Assembly (NCBI GenBank): GCA_015698305.1
Contig: CP048620.1
Coordinates: forward strand, 1,514,557-1,578,556
Length of the DNA stretch: 64,000 bases
Direction: 5' to 3'
Origin: Candidatus Nitrohelix vancouverensis
GTDB taxonomy: Bacteria > Nitrospinota > Nitrospinia > Nitrospinales > VA-1
A model generated the notes under the pieces. The model searched no databases, was not told the DNA's origin, and saw only the letters and a program-made list of their open reading frames with translations. Positions 24,556-33,902 of this stretch are shown piece by piece (the first letter of the stretch is position 1; each line of letters starts with the position of its first letter). The translations under genes were made by a program, and so were the position numbers.

Positions 24556-26934
24556 ATGAATAAATTGTGGAATCAAAAACCAGCTTTCTTCTTTTTAACC
24601 GCGATCATTCTCTGGATGTTCCTTGGAAATATTGTCTGGGCCTTGCTGGATCGTATGCCGCCCCCCTGGGATGCGAGCGCTCACATGCACATTGCCTTCA
24701 AGTATTGGGAGGCCTTGCGTTCAGACTCGGCGAGCTGGTTTTACGACATTTTGAGCGTGGAGCCGTTTTACCCGCCGCTGTATCACCTGAGTCTGGTTCC
24801 GTTCATATGGGCGATGGATTTCAATACAGACGGAGCGGTCCTGCTAAATTCCCTGTGTTTGATGGCGACGATCCTTTCGGTATATGGCATTGGTAAAGAA
24901 TTGTTCGATTGGCGGGCCGGACTTTGGTCGGCTCTCATCGTAGCGTGCTATCCCTTTCTTATGTTTGCCGCGCGATTGGCTTTGATCGAATCAATGCTGG
25001 TTGCGGCGGTCTCGGTTTCCTATTATTGCTTCATTCGATCTGAATATTTTGAAGATCGACGCTGGACCTTTGTGTTCAGTTTGTCGATTGCCCTAGGAAT
25101 GATGGTTAAATGGACCTTCATGTTCTTTCTTTTTCCTGCAATGGTTTTCGGGTTATTTGGTGGTAAATCGTTCTCCTTCAAGCATTTGACCGCGCAGGCT
25201 TTGTTTTATCTTGGAATGTTAATAGGGGTCTTGGTTCTTCCTTTTCTTATTTATATATTGGAAACGGGTCGTTGGATAGCTCTGACAGTTGAATTGTTTT
25301 TGATCATTGCCCTGATTGCAGGGCTCTCTCGCGTCTCCATTTCGGTCGACAAAGCATTCAATTTGCTCGTGATGGTCGGCTCTGGATTGATGATTTGTTT
25401 TCCCTGGTACGCGCATACGCTATTCAGCTTATCGAAAGGGTCTATCAAATCCAATTTGTCTGGGTTAAAGGAAGGCGATCCGACAACGGGGCTGGATCAG
25501 TGGCTTTATTATCTGAAGATATTCAAAATTGAGCTGGGCATTCCGTTGATGGTTCTGTTTTTTGTCGCTCTCGCCGTAATGCTGTGGCGGCGTAAAGTTC
25601 CGTGGATTCTTCTGGTATGGATGGCGGTTCCTTATGTGATTTTGTCCATGTTGACGAATAAAGATCCGCGTTACATCATGCCGATCTTGCCTGGAATGGC
25701 TTTAGTAACAGGGGTGTTTTTAACAAGTTTGCGAGGGCTGAAATTTTATCGCCCAATCCGCGCCGGTGTACTCTCTGTTTGTCTGGTAATTTTTTTCGCA
25801 TGCAGTTTTATACCCTGGAATGAATGGACCTTGTCTCGACCCTGGGTGAATTCCACGATCATGTTTTTGGGGTATTGGTATCCTCCGTCGGATCAAGACT
25901 GGCGTATTAAACAAACGTTGGAAGATATTCTAAGGGAGAGCAATCCTGCTCCAGGCGATGCCCTGATCGTTCGGACCCTGACCAATCATCGATCCTATCA
26001 AAGAGGCATCTTCCGCAATTACAGCGAAGCGAACGATCTTCCAATTCAGATGAAGAGCGTCAAACGCAACCTGGGTGAATTCACAGACTTTTTCATTACG
26101 AAGGAACTCAACGTTGGGCCGTCTTTCTCGAATGAAGATATCAATCCCAAGCGGGTAAGATTGACCAGCGATCCGGCCCTCGTCAATACCTTCGAGATAT
26201 TTCGAGAATACCCACTGCCGGATAAGTCAAACGGATTAGTCTTGAAGAAGAATGTGAAACCGGCGACAACGCTCGATGGCGCTCTGGATATGGAAAGAGT
26301 GGCAGAGAAACTGAAGAAGGCGTTGGTGGATTATCCGCTCTATGGATTCAAAAAAGCCCGCAACCTGCAAATCGAAATTGTTCCGACGAATGATCCTGCG
26401 GACGCGGCTTTGGGTCGCTACGCGTCGATCACCGCCCGCGCCGATTTTCTGGAAATCAACAAGGTTCCGGTTCGAGAATTTGAGGTTGTCTTGTCTCAAG
26501 TTCAGATCAATCTGTATGATTTATTGCTGAATAATAATTTGATATTTTTTGAACTCAAGCGCATCAGGCCGCGTATGACGATCGAGTTCAAAGACCTCAA
26601 TGCGCTGGCGGATAAGGCGATGAAGGGCAAGGGGAAAGCGACTCTTCAAGGGAAAGACGGCAAATTGGTATTGAATGCGTCTTACCCGGCGGGCGGCATG
26701 CAATTGAACGCTGAGGCGATCATCAGTCTTGCTCTTGATCCGATGTCGCGCCTGACCCCCAGACTGGATCGTTTGGCCGTGGGGCCTGCGGTGATTCCAA
26801 GGGCGTTTTACCGCCGCGATACCGATCAGGAAGTCGCGCTGACGCCGACGGGCGGTTGGCCGATTTACACGGATATAGCAACCTTGCAGGTCCATTCTGA
26901 CCGTTTGGAAATCAATGGGAAACAATTCAATTGA
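24556..26934 (+). CDS. GT-C glycosyltransferase with C-terminal LmeA/DUF2993-like domain
   Basis: This is a 792-aa protein. Residues 1 to about 430 form a PMT-type membrane domain with WDASAHMHIAFKYW at the catalytic loop position and about ten membrane helices. A soluble segment follows (about 430-570). From about 575 to the end is a separate soluble domain of beta-strand character, with DMERVAEKLKKAL, ARNLQIEIVP, DLLLNNNLIFFEL and LDRLAVGPAVIP. It resembles the lipid-binding DUF2993/LmeA family, but this is judged by eye. A periplasmic lipid-binding domain on a GT-C enzyme is unusual. The end overlaps the TTG start of the next GT4 gene by 4 bp. Confidence 0.75.
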   Translation: MNKLWNQKPAFFFLTAIILWMFLGNIVWALLDRMPPPWDASAHMHIAFKYWEALRSDSASWFYDILSVEPFYPPLYHLSLVPFIWAMDFNTDGAVLLNSLCLMATILSVYGIGKELFDWRAGLWSALIVACYPFLMFAARLALIESMLVAAVSVSYYCFIRSEYFEDRRWTFVFSLSIALGMMVKWTFMFFLFPAMVFGLFGGKSFSFKHLTAQALFYLGMLIGVLVLPFLIYILETGRWIALTVELFLIIALIAGLSRVSISVDKAFNLLVMVGSGLMICFPWYAHTLFSLSKGSIKSNLSGLKEGDPTTGLDQWLYYLKIFKIELGIPLMVLFFVALAVMLWRRKVPWILLVWMAVPYVILSMLTNKDPRYIMPILPGMALVTGVFLTSLRGLKFYRPIRAGVLSVCLVIFFACSFIPWNEWTLSRPWVNSTIMFLGYWYPPSDQDWRIKQTLEDILRESNPAPGDALIVRTLTNHRSYQRGIFRNYSEANDLPIQMKSVKRNLGEFTDFFITKELNVGPSFSNEDINPKRVRLTSDPALVNTFEIFREYPLPDKSNGLVLKKNVKPATTLDGALDMERVAEKLKKALVDYPLYGFKKARNLQIEIVPTNDPADAALGRYASITARADFLEINKVPVREFEVVLSQVQINLYDLLLNNNLIFFELKRIRPRMTIEFKDLNALADKAMKGKGKATLQGKDGKLVLNASYPAGGMQLNAEAIISLALDPMSRLTPRLDRLAVGPAVIPRAFYRRDTDQEVALTPTGGWPIYTDIATLQVHSDRLEINGKQFN

Positions 26935-28067
26935 AAATTTCATTTTTGTGTTTTGATCTTTCAGACAACTCTTTGGGCCGCGCGGCTCTGCTTGCGAAGG
27001 CGGCATCGAAGGATCACGAAGTTGAATTGATCGGGCCGATCAAGGCGTCCGGTTTGTGGGAGCCCATGAAGGATCTGGACCTGCCAATCAAATCTTTTCC
27101 CTGGGGCCGCTTTCCTTCTTTTGCAGGAACCATGAAAAAAATGGCCGCCGCCGTTGAAGGCGATGTGATGGTCGCCTGTAAATTGCGCATGGCCAGTTAT
27201 GGCGTTGGCTTGATGGCGCGCAAAATAAATGGAAAACCTTTGCTGGTGGATATCGACGACTGGGAACTGGGTTTTTTTCTGCGCGCCAATTTTTGGGGAC
27301 GGCTGGGGAGAATGCTGAACTGGTCCAATCCCAACGGCATGCCCAGCGCATGGCTGATGGAGCGCTGGGTTGCGCGCGCCGACGGCGTGTTTGTGAGCAA
27401 TCGCTTTTTGCAGAAGCGCTTCGGCGGGGATATGATTTATCATTGTCGCGACACGGAAATTTTGGATCCGGATCGGTTTGATTCCAATGCGATCAAGAGG
27501 CGATTGGGCCTGGAAGGATTCAAGACCATCATGTTCCTGGGAACTCCGCGCGCGCACAAGGGCGTCGAGGATTTGATTCAATGCATGCGTTTTGTGGAGG
27601 ACCCGAAGGCGCGTCTGGTGATCGTCGGCGCGGGTTCCGAACTGGAAGAAATTCTGGAGCGTTACCCTGAAGTGAAAGATCGTGTCAAGGTGTTTCCGCG
27701 CATCCCATTCTCCGAGTTGCCGGACTATCTGTCGGCGGGAGATATCGCGGCGATTCCCCAGCGCCATACCAGCGATACGGTCGGGCAAATGCCCGCAAAA
27801 ATTTTTGATGCGATGGCGATGGCGAAGCCCATCGTCTCGACGCGCGTTTCCGATATCCCCGACGTCCTGGGCGGCTTTGGGTATTTAGTCGAGCCGGGCA
27901 ATGTGAGGGGCCTTGCCGAGGCCTTGAATTATATAATCAGTCACCCTGAAGAAGCGCGGCAAATGGGAGCCAATGCGCGTCGTCGGTGCCAGGAGAATTT
28001 TGATATTCGTATTCTCAGGGAACAGTTGATGGAATGTGTGGGCAAGGCAGGGGGGAAGATAAGATGA
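26931..28067 (+). CDS. GT4 family glycosyltransferase
   Basis: This 378-aa cytosolic GT-B enzyme has a C-terminal nucleotide-sugar domain with FLGTPRAHKGVEDLI, LVIVGAGSELEE and the acidic GQMPAKIFDAMAMAKPIVST region in place of the usual E-x7-E. It transfers a sugar from a nucleotide donor to a growing glycan; specificity cannot be read from sequence. The start is TTG at 26931 within the preceding stop region, and the stop overlaps the next ATG (28064), so this gene lies in a tightly coupled run of three glycosyltransferases. Confidence 0.88.
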   Translation: MKISFLCFDLSDNSLGRAALLAKAASKDHEVELIGPIKASGLWEPMKDLDLPIKSFPWGRFPSFAGTMKKMAAAVEGDVMVACKLRMASYGVGLMARKINGKPLLVDIDDWELGFFLRANFWGRLGRMLNWSNPNGMPSAWLMERWVARADGVFVSNRFLQKRFGGDMIYHCRDTEILDPDRFDSNAIKRRLGLEGFKTIMFLGTPRAHKGVEDLIQCMRFVEDPKARLVIVGAGSELEEILERYPEVKDRVKVFPRIPFSELPDYLSAGDIAAIPQRHTSDTVGQMPAKIFDAMAMAKPIVSTRVSDIPDVLGGFGYLVEPGNVRGLAEALNYIISHPEEARQMGANARRRCQENFDIRILREQLMECVGKAGGKIR

Positions 28068-29107
28068 CGCAACTTTTGAAAGATCGTATTCCCAAAAATG
28101 CGAAAATACTTCTCATTAAATTACGCTCGATTGGCGACGTGGTCTACAACACCTCCGTCTACGGTCCGCTCAAGCAATGTTTCCCGGACTCTGAATTGAC
28201 GGTGCTGGTGGAACCGGCTTCCTACGATCTGGTGCGCTCGCACCCGGCGGTGGACGTCGCCCTGTGTTTTCGCAAGGGATCTTTTCTCGAACAGGCGCGA
28301 TTCTATTTCAATTTATTCGCCCATCGCTACGACGTGGCCATCGACATGCACGAAGGCACGCGCGGCGCGGTGATGTGCTTCGTCAGCCAGGCGCGCTATC
28401 GTGTGGGACATCGTTTCGCCAAACGCTCGTTTCTCTATAATGAAACATTACAATTTGAAGATTTGGCGCCGCGTTTTCCGATTGAGTATCAGGCGGCGCT
28501 GGTCAATAAAATGGGTGTGGCGATCGACGCGCCCCGACCGGAAATTCATCTCGATGATTCGGTCGAATCAGCGGCGAGGGAGCGTCTACGCGCCCTGGGC
28601 ATCGCTGATGACGAAGACTTTTGCATCGTGCATTGCGGCACACGGAAGGTTTACGACCAGTGGCAGTACAAAAAATTCGCCGAATTATGTCAGGAATTTC
28701 ATTCACAGTTGGGCGTGAAGGCAGTGTTGACTTGCGGGCCGGGTGAAGAAGCGCAGGCCCGTCAGGTCCTCGATCATGCGCAAGGGACGCCGTTTTTTGT
28801 CGCGGGATTGCAGGAGCTGGGCTGGATCAGCCGGCGCGCCCGGTTTGCCGTTTGCCATAACGGCGGTTACATGCATTTCGCCTCGGCATTGGGAACTCCG
28901 GTCATCGCCTTGTTCGGCGTGGTCAATCCCCGGATTTGGAAACCGCTTGGGGAACGCGATATCGTCTTGTACAAGGAAATCGAATGCAGTCCCTGCAATT
29001 CAAAGACGCGCAAGCCGGAATGTTACGACGGCGACGCCGAATGCAAACGCAATATTGAAACTGAAGACGTGTTGAACGCGGCGCGTCGCATCTTGTCTCC
29101 CGCCTGA
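28064..29107 (+). CDS. GT9 heptosyltransferase-like protein
   Basis: This 347-aa GT9 enzyme has LLIKLRSIGDVVYNTSVYGPL at the N-terminus and VCHNGGYMHFASALGTPVIALFG in the donor-binding half, the pattern of ADP-heptose:LPS heptosyltransferases. A Cys-rich C-terminal stretch (CSPCNSKTRKPEC) is common in GT9 proteins of the WaaQ/RfaF group. I start at ATG 28064, preceded by a GGGGGGA purine run and overlapping the GT4 stop, rather than at the longer frame at 28034. It probably adds heptose or a related sugar to the LPS core on the cytoplasmic face. Confidence 0.9.
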   Translation: MTQLLKDRIPKNAKILLIKLRSIGDVVYNTSVYGPLKQCFPDSELTVLVEPASYDLVRSHPAVDVALCFRKGSFLEQARFYFNLFAHRYDVAIDMHEGTRGAVMCFVSQARYRVGHRFAKRSFLYNETLQFEDLAPRFPIEYQAALVNKMGVAIDAPRPEIHLDDSVESAARERLRALGIADDEDFCIVHCGTRKVYDQWQYKKFAELCQEFHSQLGVKAVLTCGPGEEAQARQVLDHAQGTPFFVAGLQELGWISRRARFAVCHNGGYMHFASALGTPVIALFGVVNPRIWKPLGERDIVLYKEIECSPCNSKTRKPECYDGDAECKRNIETEDVLNAARRILSPA

Positions 29108-29121
29108 ACGTATTCCTTGAG

Positions 29122-30120
29122 TTATCCGAGTCGAAACAATTTTTGAAGTTCTTCCCACACGACCTCGACGCTGATCGGATCGAAATAATTGAAATCGACA
29201 TTTTGACTGCGGTCGCTCAGAGGGGTTCCCTGTGAACTCGCGCGGATGACGGAGCAGAGCGATGGGTCGATCTGGTAGGGGCCGGATTCTTCCGGACGGG
29301 TGGGGCCGAACAGGGCCAGCGTCGGGGTTTTCAACGCCAGCCCCAAATGCATTGGACCGGTGTCTGTCGTCACCAGCCCGATTGCGCGCTCAATCAGCGC
29401 GGCGTTGGCGCGAATGGGGCGGTCGCAGACTCCCGCCACTTTATCGCCTTTGAACTGTCTCAGCGCCTGATCGATCATGGGTTTTTCTTCCGGGCCGCCG
29501 CCAAGGAGAACCGAGCAGGGCGTGTGCCGAAGTATTTTTCCTGTGAGTTGCAGGCAACGTTCGACCGGCCAGCGTTTGTGCGGGAGCGATGCGCCAAGGT
29601 TCAGGTAAATACTGCGATCCCGATCCAGACCGTTCCTGGTCAGAAACAACCGGGCTTCTTCTTTTTCCTCTTCGCTGAGGACCAGTTCCATTTGCGAACC
29701 GTCGGGTTCCGCGCCGATCTGTTTGATCAATTCCAGACGGCGCTGAATGCCGTGCACTCGCGCGTCAAACCGCAAAATGGAGATGCTGGGGAGCCAGTCG
29801 AATTCCTGATGTGCCAGAAAGGATGAACATCTGAGTAAGGGGAGCATGCGCCGGAAATCTTTATTGACGTGGAACAGGAGCGCGTGATCGTAAGCGCGGC
29901 CCGACAGCCGAGCCGCCGTCACAAGTTGCCGACCCCATTGCGGATGATAACTCAGAACCGAGGCGAGGTGCGGGTTGTGATCGAACAGCGAGGTCCACTG
30001 CGGAAGGGCCAGCAGATCGATAGAGGTTTCCGGGAAACTTTTTTTAAGAGCGCGTAGGGCGGGACTGCCCCAGAGCGAGTCGCCCATGCCGGTGGAACTG
30101 ACGACGAGAATTCGTTTCAT
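29122..30120 (-). CDS. GT9 heptosyltransferase-like protein
   Basis: This 332-aa GT9 protein has VVSSTGMGDSLWGSPALRAL at the N-terminus, LGASLPHKRWP at the domain junction and TDTGPMHLGLALKTPTLALFGPT in the donor pocket, close to WaaF/WaaC-type enzymes. It is predicted to extend the LPS core or another heptose-like glycan. It is the last gene of a minus-strand run: methyltransferase, GT2-GT9 fusion, GT9, radical SAM, GT9. The gap to the radical SAM gene is 30 bp. It is convergent with another GT9 gene only 14 bp away. Confidence 0.9.
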   Translation of the reverse strand: MKRILVVSSTGMGDSLWGSPALRALKKSFPETSIDLLALPQWTSLFDHNPHLASVLSYHPQWGRQLVTAARLSGRAYDHALLFHVNKDFRRMLPLLRCSSFLAHQEFDWLPSISILRFDARVHGIQRRLELIKQIGAEPDGSQMELVLSEEEKEEARLFLTRNGLDRDRSIYLNLGASLPHKRWPVERCLQLTGKILRHTPCSVLLGGGPEEKPMIDQALRQFKGDKVAGVCDRPIRANAALIERAIGLVTTDTGPMHLGLALKTPTLALFGPTRPEESGPYQIDPSLCSVIRASSQGTPLSDRSQNVDFNYFDPISVEVVWEELQKLFRLG

Positions 30121-30150
30121 ACGAGGATTCGTTGAAGGATCGGAACGATC

Positions 30151-31146
30151 TCAGGGAGTGTAATATCCGTTTTCCTTGCAGGTGTGGCAAATGGTTTTCA
30201 TGTCATTGGGTTGATCCAGCAGTTCCTTGCGGGCCGCAATGTATTTGGGGCCGTTCCAGATATCTTCAAACTCCTGTTCGAACACATTGCCCATGCTGTA
30301 TTGCTTTTCGGTCATCACGCAACCGCAGGGGAAGACGTCGCCGTTCCAGTTGACAAAGGTTTCCATCCAGGGGCGTTTGCAGAAGGTGATGGGATTTTTC
30401 CGTTCTTTCTTCTCAAGGTCGTAGGGGTTGTAGTCCGGCGATTGCGGAATCCACTCTTTGTCTTTTTCGACGTTGTCTTCGACCTTGCCGAGAATATCGT
30501 CTTTGAGATTCGTGCGCATGATGCTGAAGGTCAGTTCGACGCCGATCTCTGCGGCGATTTGCCGGGCCATATCCATTTCGTGTTCGTTCTGCTTCATGAC
30601 CAGAAAGTTCCAGACGATCTTGATCGACGAATTATTTTTCCGTTTTGCGGCGACCAGTTTGCGCATATTGCCGAAGACCGCGTCGATCTGTCCTCCGACC
30701 CGGTACTTCTCATAAACTTCCTGAGTCGCGCCATCGACGGAGACGATGATCTTGTCCAGTCCTGATACGGACAATTTTTCGATTTGCTCGTCGCTGATAT
30801 TGTTGAAATGAGAGCTGGTGATGGTGCGGATTTTGTTCTCGTTCGCCGTGTAGCTGACCATGTCCACGACGGACTTGTTGAGGAACGGCTCGCCCCAGCT
30901 ATAGAGGTTGACGGATTGCAACCACTTGCCGAGTTTGTCGACGACCTTTTTATATTCTTCCAGCTTCATGGTTCCGCGGTCGACAGACTCGTCGCCCAAC
31001 CCGGTCGGGCAAAGAGGACATTTTAAATTGCAATGATTGGTTGGGTCGAGATTGAGCATCTTGGGCATGGACGACAATCGGGAAATCCCAAGACGGTACG
31101 AAAGTTTTATTTTGAGCCGGTTGAACCGGCGGCGTAAGTCAATCAT
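30151..31146 (-). CDS. Radical SAM/SPASM protein
   Basis: This is a 331-aa protein with the radical SAM cluster motif CNLKCPLC (Cys39, Cys43, Cys46). The TIM-barrel region has the VSVDGATQEVYEKYR segment. A C-terminal SPASM-type Cys set (FPCGC, CHTC) should hold auxiliary Fe-S clusters. Enzymes of this group start radical chemistry by reductive cleavage of SAM, modifying peptides, sugars or other small molecules. Here the gene overlaps a GT9 gene by 4 bp (ATGA) and precedes another GT9, so a role in sugar or glycan modification is likely by context. No precursor-peptide gene is seen beside it. Confidence 0.88.
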   Translation of the reverse strand: MIDLRRRFNRLKIKLSYRLGISRLSSMPKMLNLDPTNHCNLKCPLCPTGLGDESVDRGTMKLEEYKKVVDKLGKWLQSVNLYSWGEPFLNKSVVDMVSYTANENKIRTITSSHFNNISDEQIEKLSVSGLDKIIVSVDGATQEVYEKYRVGGQIDAVFGNMRKLVAAKRKNNSSIKIVWNFLVMKQNEHEMDMARQIAAEIGVELTFSIMRTNLKDDILGKVEDNVEKDKEWIPQSPDYNPYDLEKKERKNPITFCKRPWMETFVNWNGDVFPCGCVMTEKQYSMGNVFEQEFEDIWNGPKYIAARKELLDQPNDMKTICHTCKENGYYTP

Positions 31147-32045
31147 GAGTCTATCAGTTGTTGAACTTTGTTAAATACTTCTTCGACGGTAATTGACTCG
31201 GGCGGACTGAACGGTTCGTGAGCAACCACCACCGCGCGGGGCGATAGCGGCCCGCTGCACTCAACGGGGAATCCAATGTGTATCGAGAGCATTTTAATGT
31301 CAAAGCAGGACGCAATGTGGGTCAACCCATTATCCAGACCGATAAACAAACTGGATCGCCGGATGATCGCGGCGCTCGGCCGCAAGGGAAAACCTTTAGC
31401 GGATATTGTACCATTGAATGGGTGTGGATTCTCTTCTGAAACGAAATTCAGGAATTTTACCTTCTTGTGTGCATGAATTTTTTCGATGAGCTGGTCGAAA
31501 CGCTCCGGCGGCCACTCCTTCATCTCTTTCTTGGATCGGGTTTCCGGAGAAAGGACGATCAGGTAATCGTCGTCTTCAATTCCTTTGGATTGTAGAAATT
31601 CTCGCGCTCTTTCCTCATCGCGCCTGTTCAAATACATTTCGGGTTGTCTGCGCTCGAGTTGAACGCCGCATTTCTCCTGATAGATATCCACAAGGTGTTT
31701 GCCTTCTTTCCACCATTCGCGCGATGCATTGTCCAGCAGTAACACCCAGTCGTGTTTTTCGTATTGCTCGCGCTCCATATTGCGACGCTCGCGCGATTTC
31801 CAGACATTGTAGAAGAAGGGGCTTTCGTAAGAGTCGATGCCGGGATGCCCCAGGATGACGTCTTTAAAGAAACTGTTGCCGACGCCAAAGCGGATGGTCG
31901 CGTCGGGAAACTTTTTTTTCAGAGCCGTGACGGAAGGCGCCGCACAGACCAGATCGCCAACGCCGCCGATCAGGCCGATGAAGATGGACTTAGGGTTTTC
32001 TGGCGGCTTGCGACTGCCGAACAGGGATTTGAAAAAGTTGAGCAT
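31143..32045 (-). CDS. GT9 family glycosyltransferase
   Basis: This 300-aa protein has the GT9 fold signature: SIFIGLIGGVGDLVCAAPSV at the N-terminus, LSPETRSKKEMKEWPPERF at the hinge, and LFIGLDNGLTHIASCFDIKML in the donor site. It is shorter than classic heptosyltransferases (about 340 aa) but has both Rossmann-like halves. It overlaps the downstream radical SAM gene by 4 bp and follows the GT2-GT9 fusion gene by 75 bp. Acceptor and sugar are unknown. Confidence 0.85.
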   Translation of the reverse strand: MLNFFKSLFGSRKPPENPKSIFIGLIGGVGDLVCAAPSVTALKKKFPDATIRFGVGNSFFKDVILGHPGIDSYESPFFYNVWKSRERRNMEREQYEKHDWVLLLDNASREWWKEGKHLVDIYQEKCGVQLERRQPEMYLNRRDEERAREFLQSKGIEDDDYLIVLSPETRSKKEMKEWPPERFDQLIEKIHAHKKVKFLNFVSEENPHPFNGTISAKGFPLRPSAAIIRRSSLFIGLDNGLTHIASCFDIKMLSIHIGFPVECSGPLSPRAVVVAHEPFSPPESITVEEVFNKVQQLIDS

Positions 32046-32120
32046 GTAGCGGAATGGGATTCGAAGGGCTGACGTTGAACATCCTGGCGGCTTGAAGCGC
32101 GGCGCATCGTTACGACTGCG

Positions 32121-33902
32121 CTATTCTAACATGGTCCTGCATTTATGGAACACTTCTTCGGCGGTAAAATCCATGCAAATGCGGTCGTCGCAGGTCGTCA
32201 AACCGCATTCCCGGCAATCGACGTCCTTGTAAAAAACAAAGTGACGGTCGGCGGCTTCATCGTAGGGGCGAAAAATTTCGCGGATGGCCTGACTGAACAG
32301 GACAACGGCGGGTATGTCAAAGGCCGCGGCAACATGGCTGGGCGAAGAATCGTTGTCGACGACGAGGGCGGCGCAGTGAATGGCCGCCATCATCTGGCGA
32401 ATGCTGGTCTGGTGCAGAATTTTCAAATGCGGCGAATACGCCAGAAGCGGATCGAGTCGAGGCCGTTCGGTCGGCGAACAAATGGCCAGGACCTGCGCGT
32501 CTTCCAGCGCGTCCAGACGCTGGATCAATTGCCCGAAACGATCCATGCCCCATTCGCGAATGGCGACGGCGGCGGTCGGGTGAACGACGATCAATTTTTT
32601 CTGCGGGTCCAATCCCATCGCCTGTAATTCGTTGCGAGCCCAGGCGATCTCTTCATCGCTCAAGTGAATTTCAGGTTTGATGCGCGTCGGTTCAACGCCC
32701 ATCACGCGCAGGCAGTCGAGATCGCGTTGAGTCGATGAACGATAATGATCGGAAATCGGCGTCAGAGCGGTATAGTATTTGTTGCGGCCGATGTAGTGAT
32801 TGTTGATCTTGTGCTCGACATCCAGCCCGTTCAGAATGTCCGAAGAAACGCGCCCGCCATGGGTGTTGACGACAAGGTCAAAGCCTTCCGCATTCAACTG
32901 CTCGATCATTTTCCTGATCTCTTCCTGAGAGGCGGTCTTTGAAATCCCATAGATGCGTTCGATGTCCGGGTGATTTTCGAAGACGGGGCTGGAGTAATCG
33001 TAAGTCAGCACAGACTGGGAAAGCTGGGGAAACGCCGCTTTGAGATTACCGAACAGCGGGCTCAGTAAAATATTGTCGCCAATATCGCGGAGTTTGATGA
33101 TCAGTATCTTCTTCGCGTTCGGCAAGGAACGGCGCAGGCTTTCGCCGCCGCGAATATACTGTTCATGATATCGCAGAAAGCCCAGAGCCGTTCGCAAGGC
33201 TTCTGTCAGGGTCCAGACGGCTCCTTCAAACCCTTCCTTGTAAGATTTTTGCGTGAGCAGGGAGTTTCCGAGCGAGCGCAGGGTCGCGGAAACGCCTTCG
33301 CAGACGAGGTTTTTCGAGGTTTGTTTAGAATTTGATGAATGCCATTCATCGGCAAAGCTCTGCGCGCGGTTCAGCGTGTTATGAATCGCCGTCTCCAGCG
33401 TCGCGTCGCCATAATGAATCAATTCGCCTTCAAAAGCATGCTCTTCGATGTCGGGGAATAGCGCATTTTCTCCGGCGGGTTGAAAACATAAGGTCGAAGG
33501 CGGCTCCGATGGAGACTGCAAGGGGCGCTTGAGACGTTTTTGCAAATACACGCTTGTGTGCGGGAGACGATAGCGGGCCGAGCGGGATGGCTTGCTTGTC
33601 ATCGCCTGCAGAATGCTTTTGCGTAATTGTCCGGTGACGATTTCATTGGAACGGATCAACAGCGTCCACGATGTAGCCGAAGCTTCCAGGCCTGCCTGCC
33701 AGAGTCGGCTGGCTGAAGGCGACGCGGATGTCTGGTAACGCGCTCCCTGACTCTCCGCGCATTTCTGTAAGCCGGCATCCTCTGTGGGAGAAACGACGGT
33801 GATCGAGTCGATCCATCGCAGGCTATCGAGGCATTGTTGCAGGCGCTGGCCTGTATCGACGACGGCGATGATCGCCGATAATTCTGTATGCTGGGAGGTC
33901 AT
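32121..33902 (-). CDS. Two-domain glycosyltransferase: degenerate GT2 plus GT9
   Basis: This is a 593-aa protein with two fused parts. Residues 1 to about 250 align in order with WaaE/KdtX-like GT2 enzymes: LSAIIAVVDTGQRLQQCLDS, then RWIDSITVVSP, and the closing GFEGAVWTLTEALRTALGFLRY segment. The metal-binding LDADE motif is replaced by LLIRSNE at 81-87, suggesting lost GT2 catalysis. Residues 263-593 form a full GT9 domain with KKILIIKLRDIGDNILLSPL and VVDNDSSPSHVAAAFDIPA, ending in a Cys-rich CRECGLTTC stretch. The N-terminal half may now serve as a binding or docking module. Its ATG overlaps the methyltransferase stop by 4 bp. Confidence 0.82.
   Translation of the reverse strand: MTSQHTELSAIIAVVDTGQRLQQCLDSLRWIDSITVVSPTEDAGLQKCAESQGARYQTSASPSASRLWQAGLEASATSWTLLIRSNEIVTGQLRKSILQAMTSKPSRSARYRLPHTSVYLQKRLKRPLQSPSEPPSTLCFQPAGENALFPDIEEHAFEGELIHYGDATLETAIHNTLNRAQSFADEWHSSNSKQTSKNLVCEGVSATLRSLGNSLLTQKSYKEGFEGAVWTLTEALRTALGFLRYHEQYIRGGESLRRSLPNAKKILIIKLRDIGDNILLSPLFGNLKAAFPQLSQSVLTYDYSSPVFENHPDIERIYGISKTASQEEIRKMIEQLNAEGFDLVVNTHGGRVSSDILNGLDVEHKINNHYIGRNKYYTALTPISDHYRSSTQRDLDCLRVMGVEPTRIKPEIHLSDEEIAWARNELQAMGLDPQKKLIVVHPTAAVAIREWGMDRFGQLIQRLDALEDAQVLAICSPTERPRLDPLLAYSPHLKILHQTSIRQMMAAIHCAALVVDNDSSPSHVAAAFDIPAVVLFSQAIREIFRPYDEAADRHFVFYKDVDCRECGLTTCDDRICMDFTAEEVFHKCRTMLE

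Noticed and set aside
26961-27788. 275-codon minus-strand frame
   Set aside because: Shadow of the GT4 gene at 26931-28067, with His/Gln-rich composition typical of antisense frames here.
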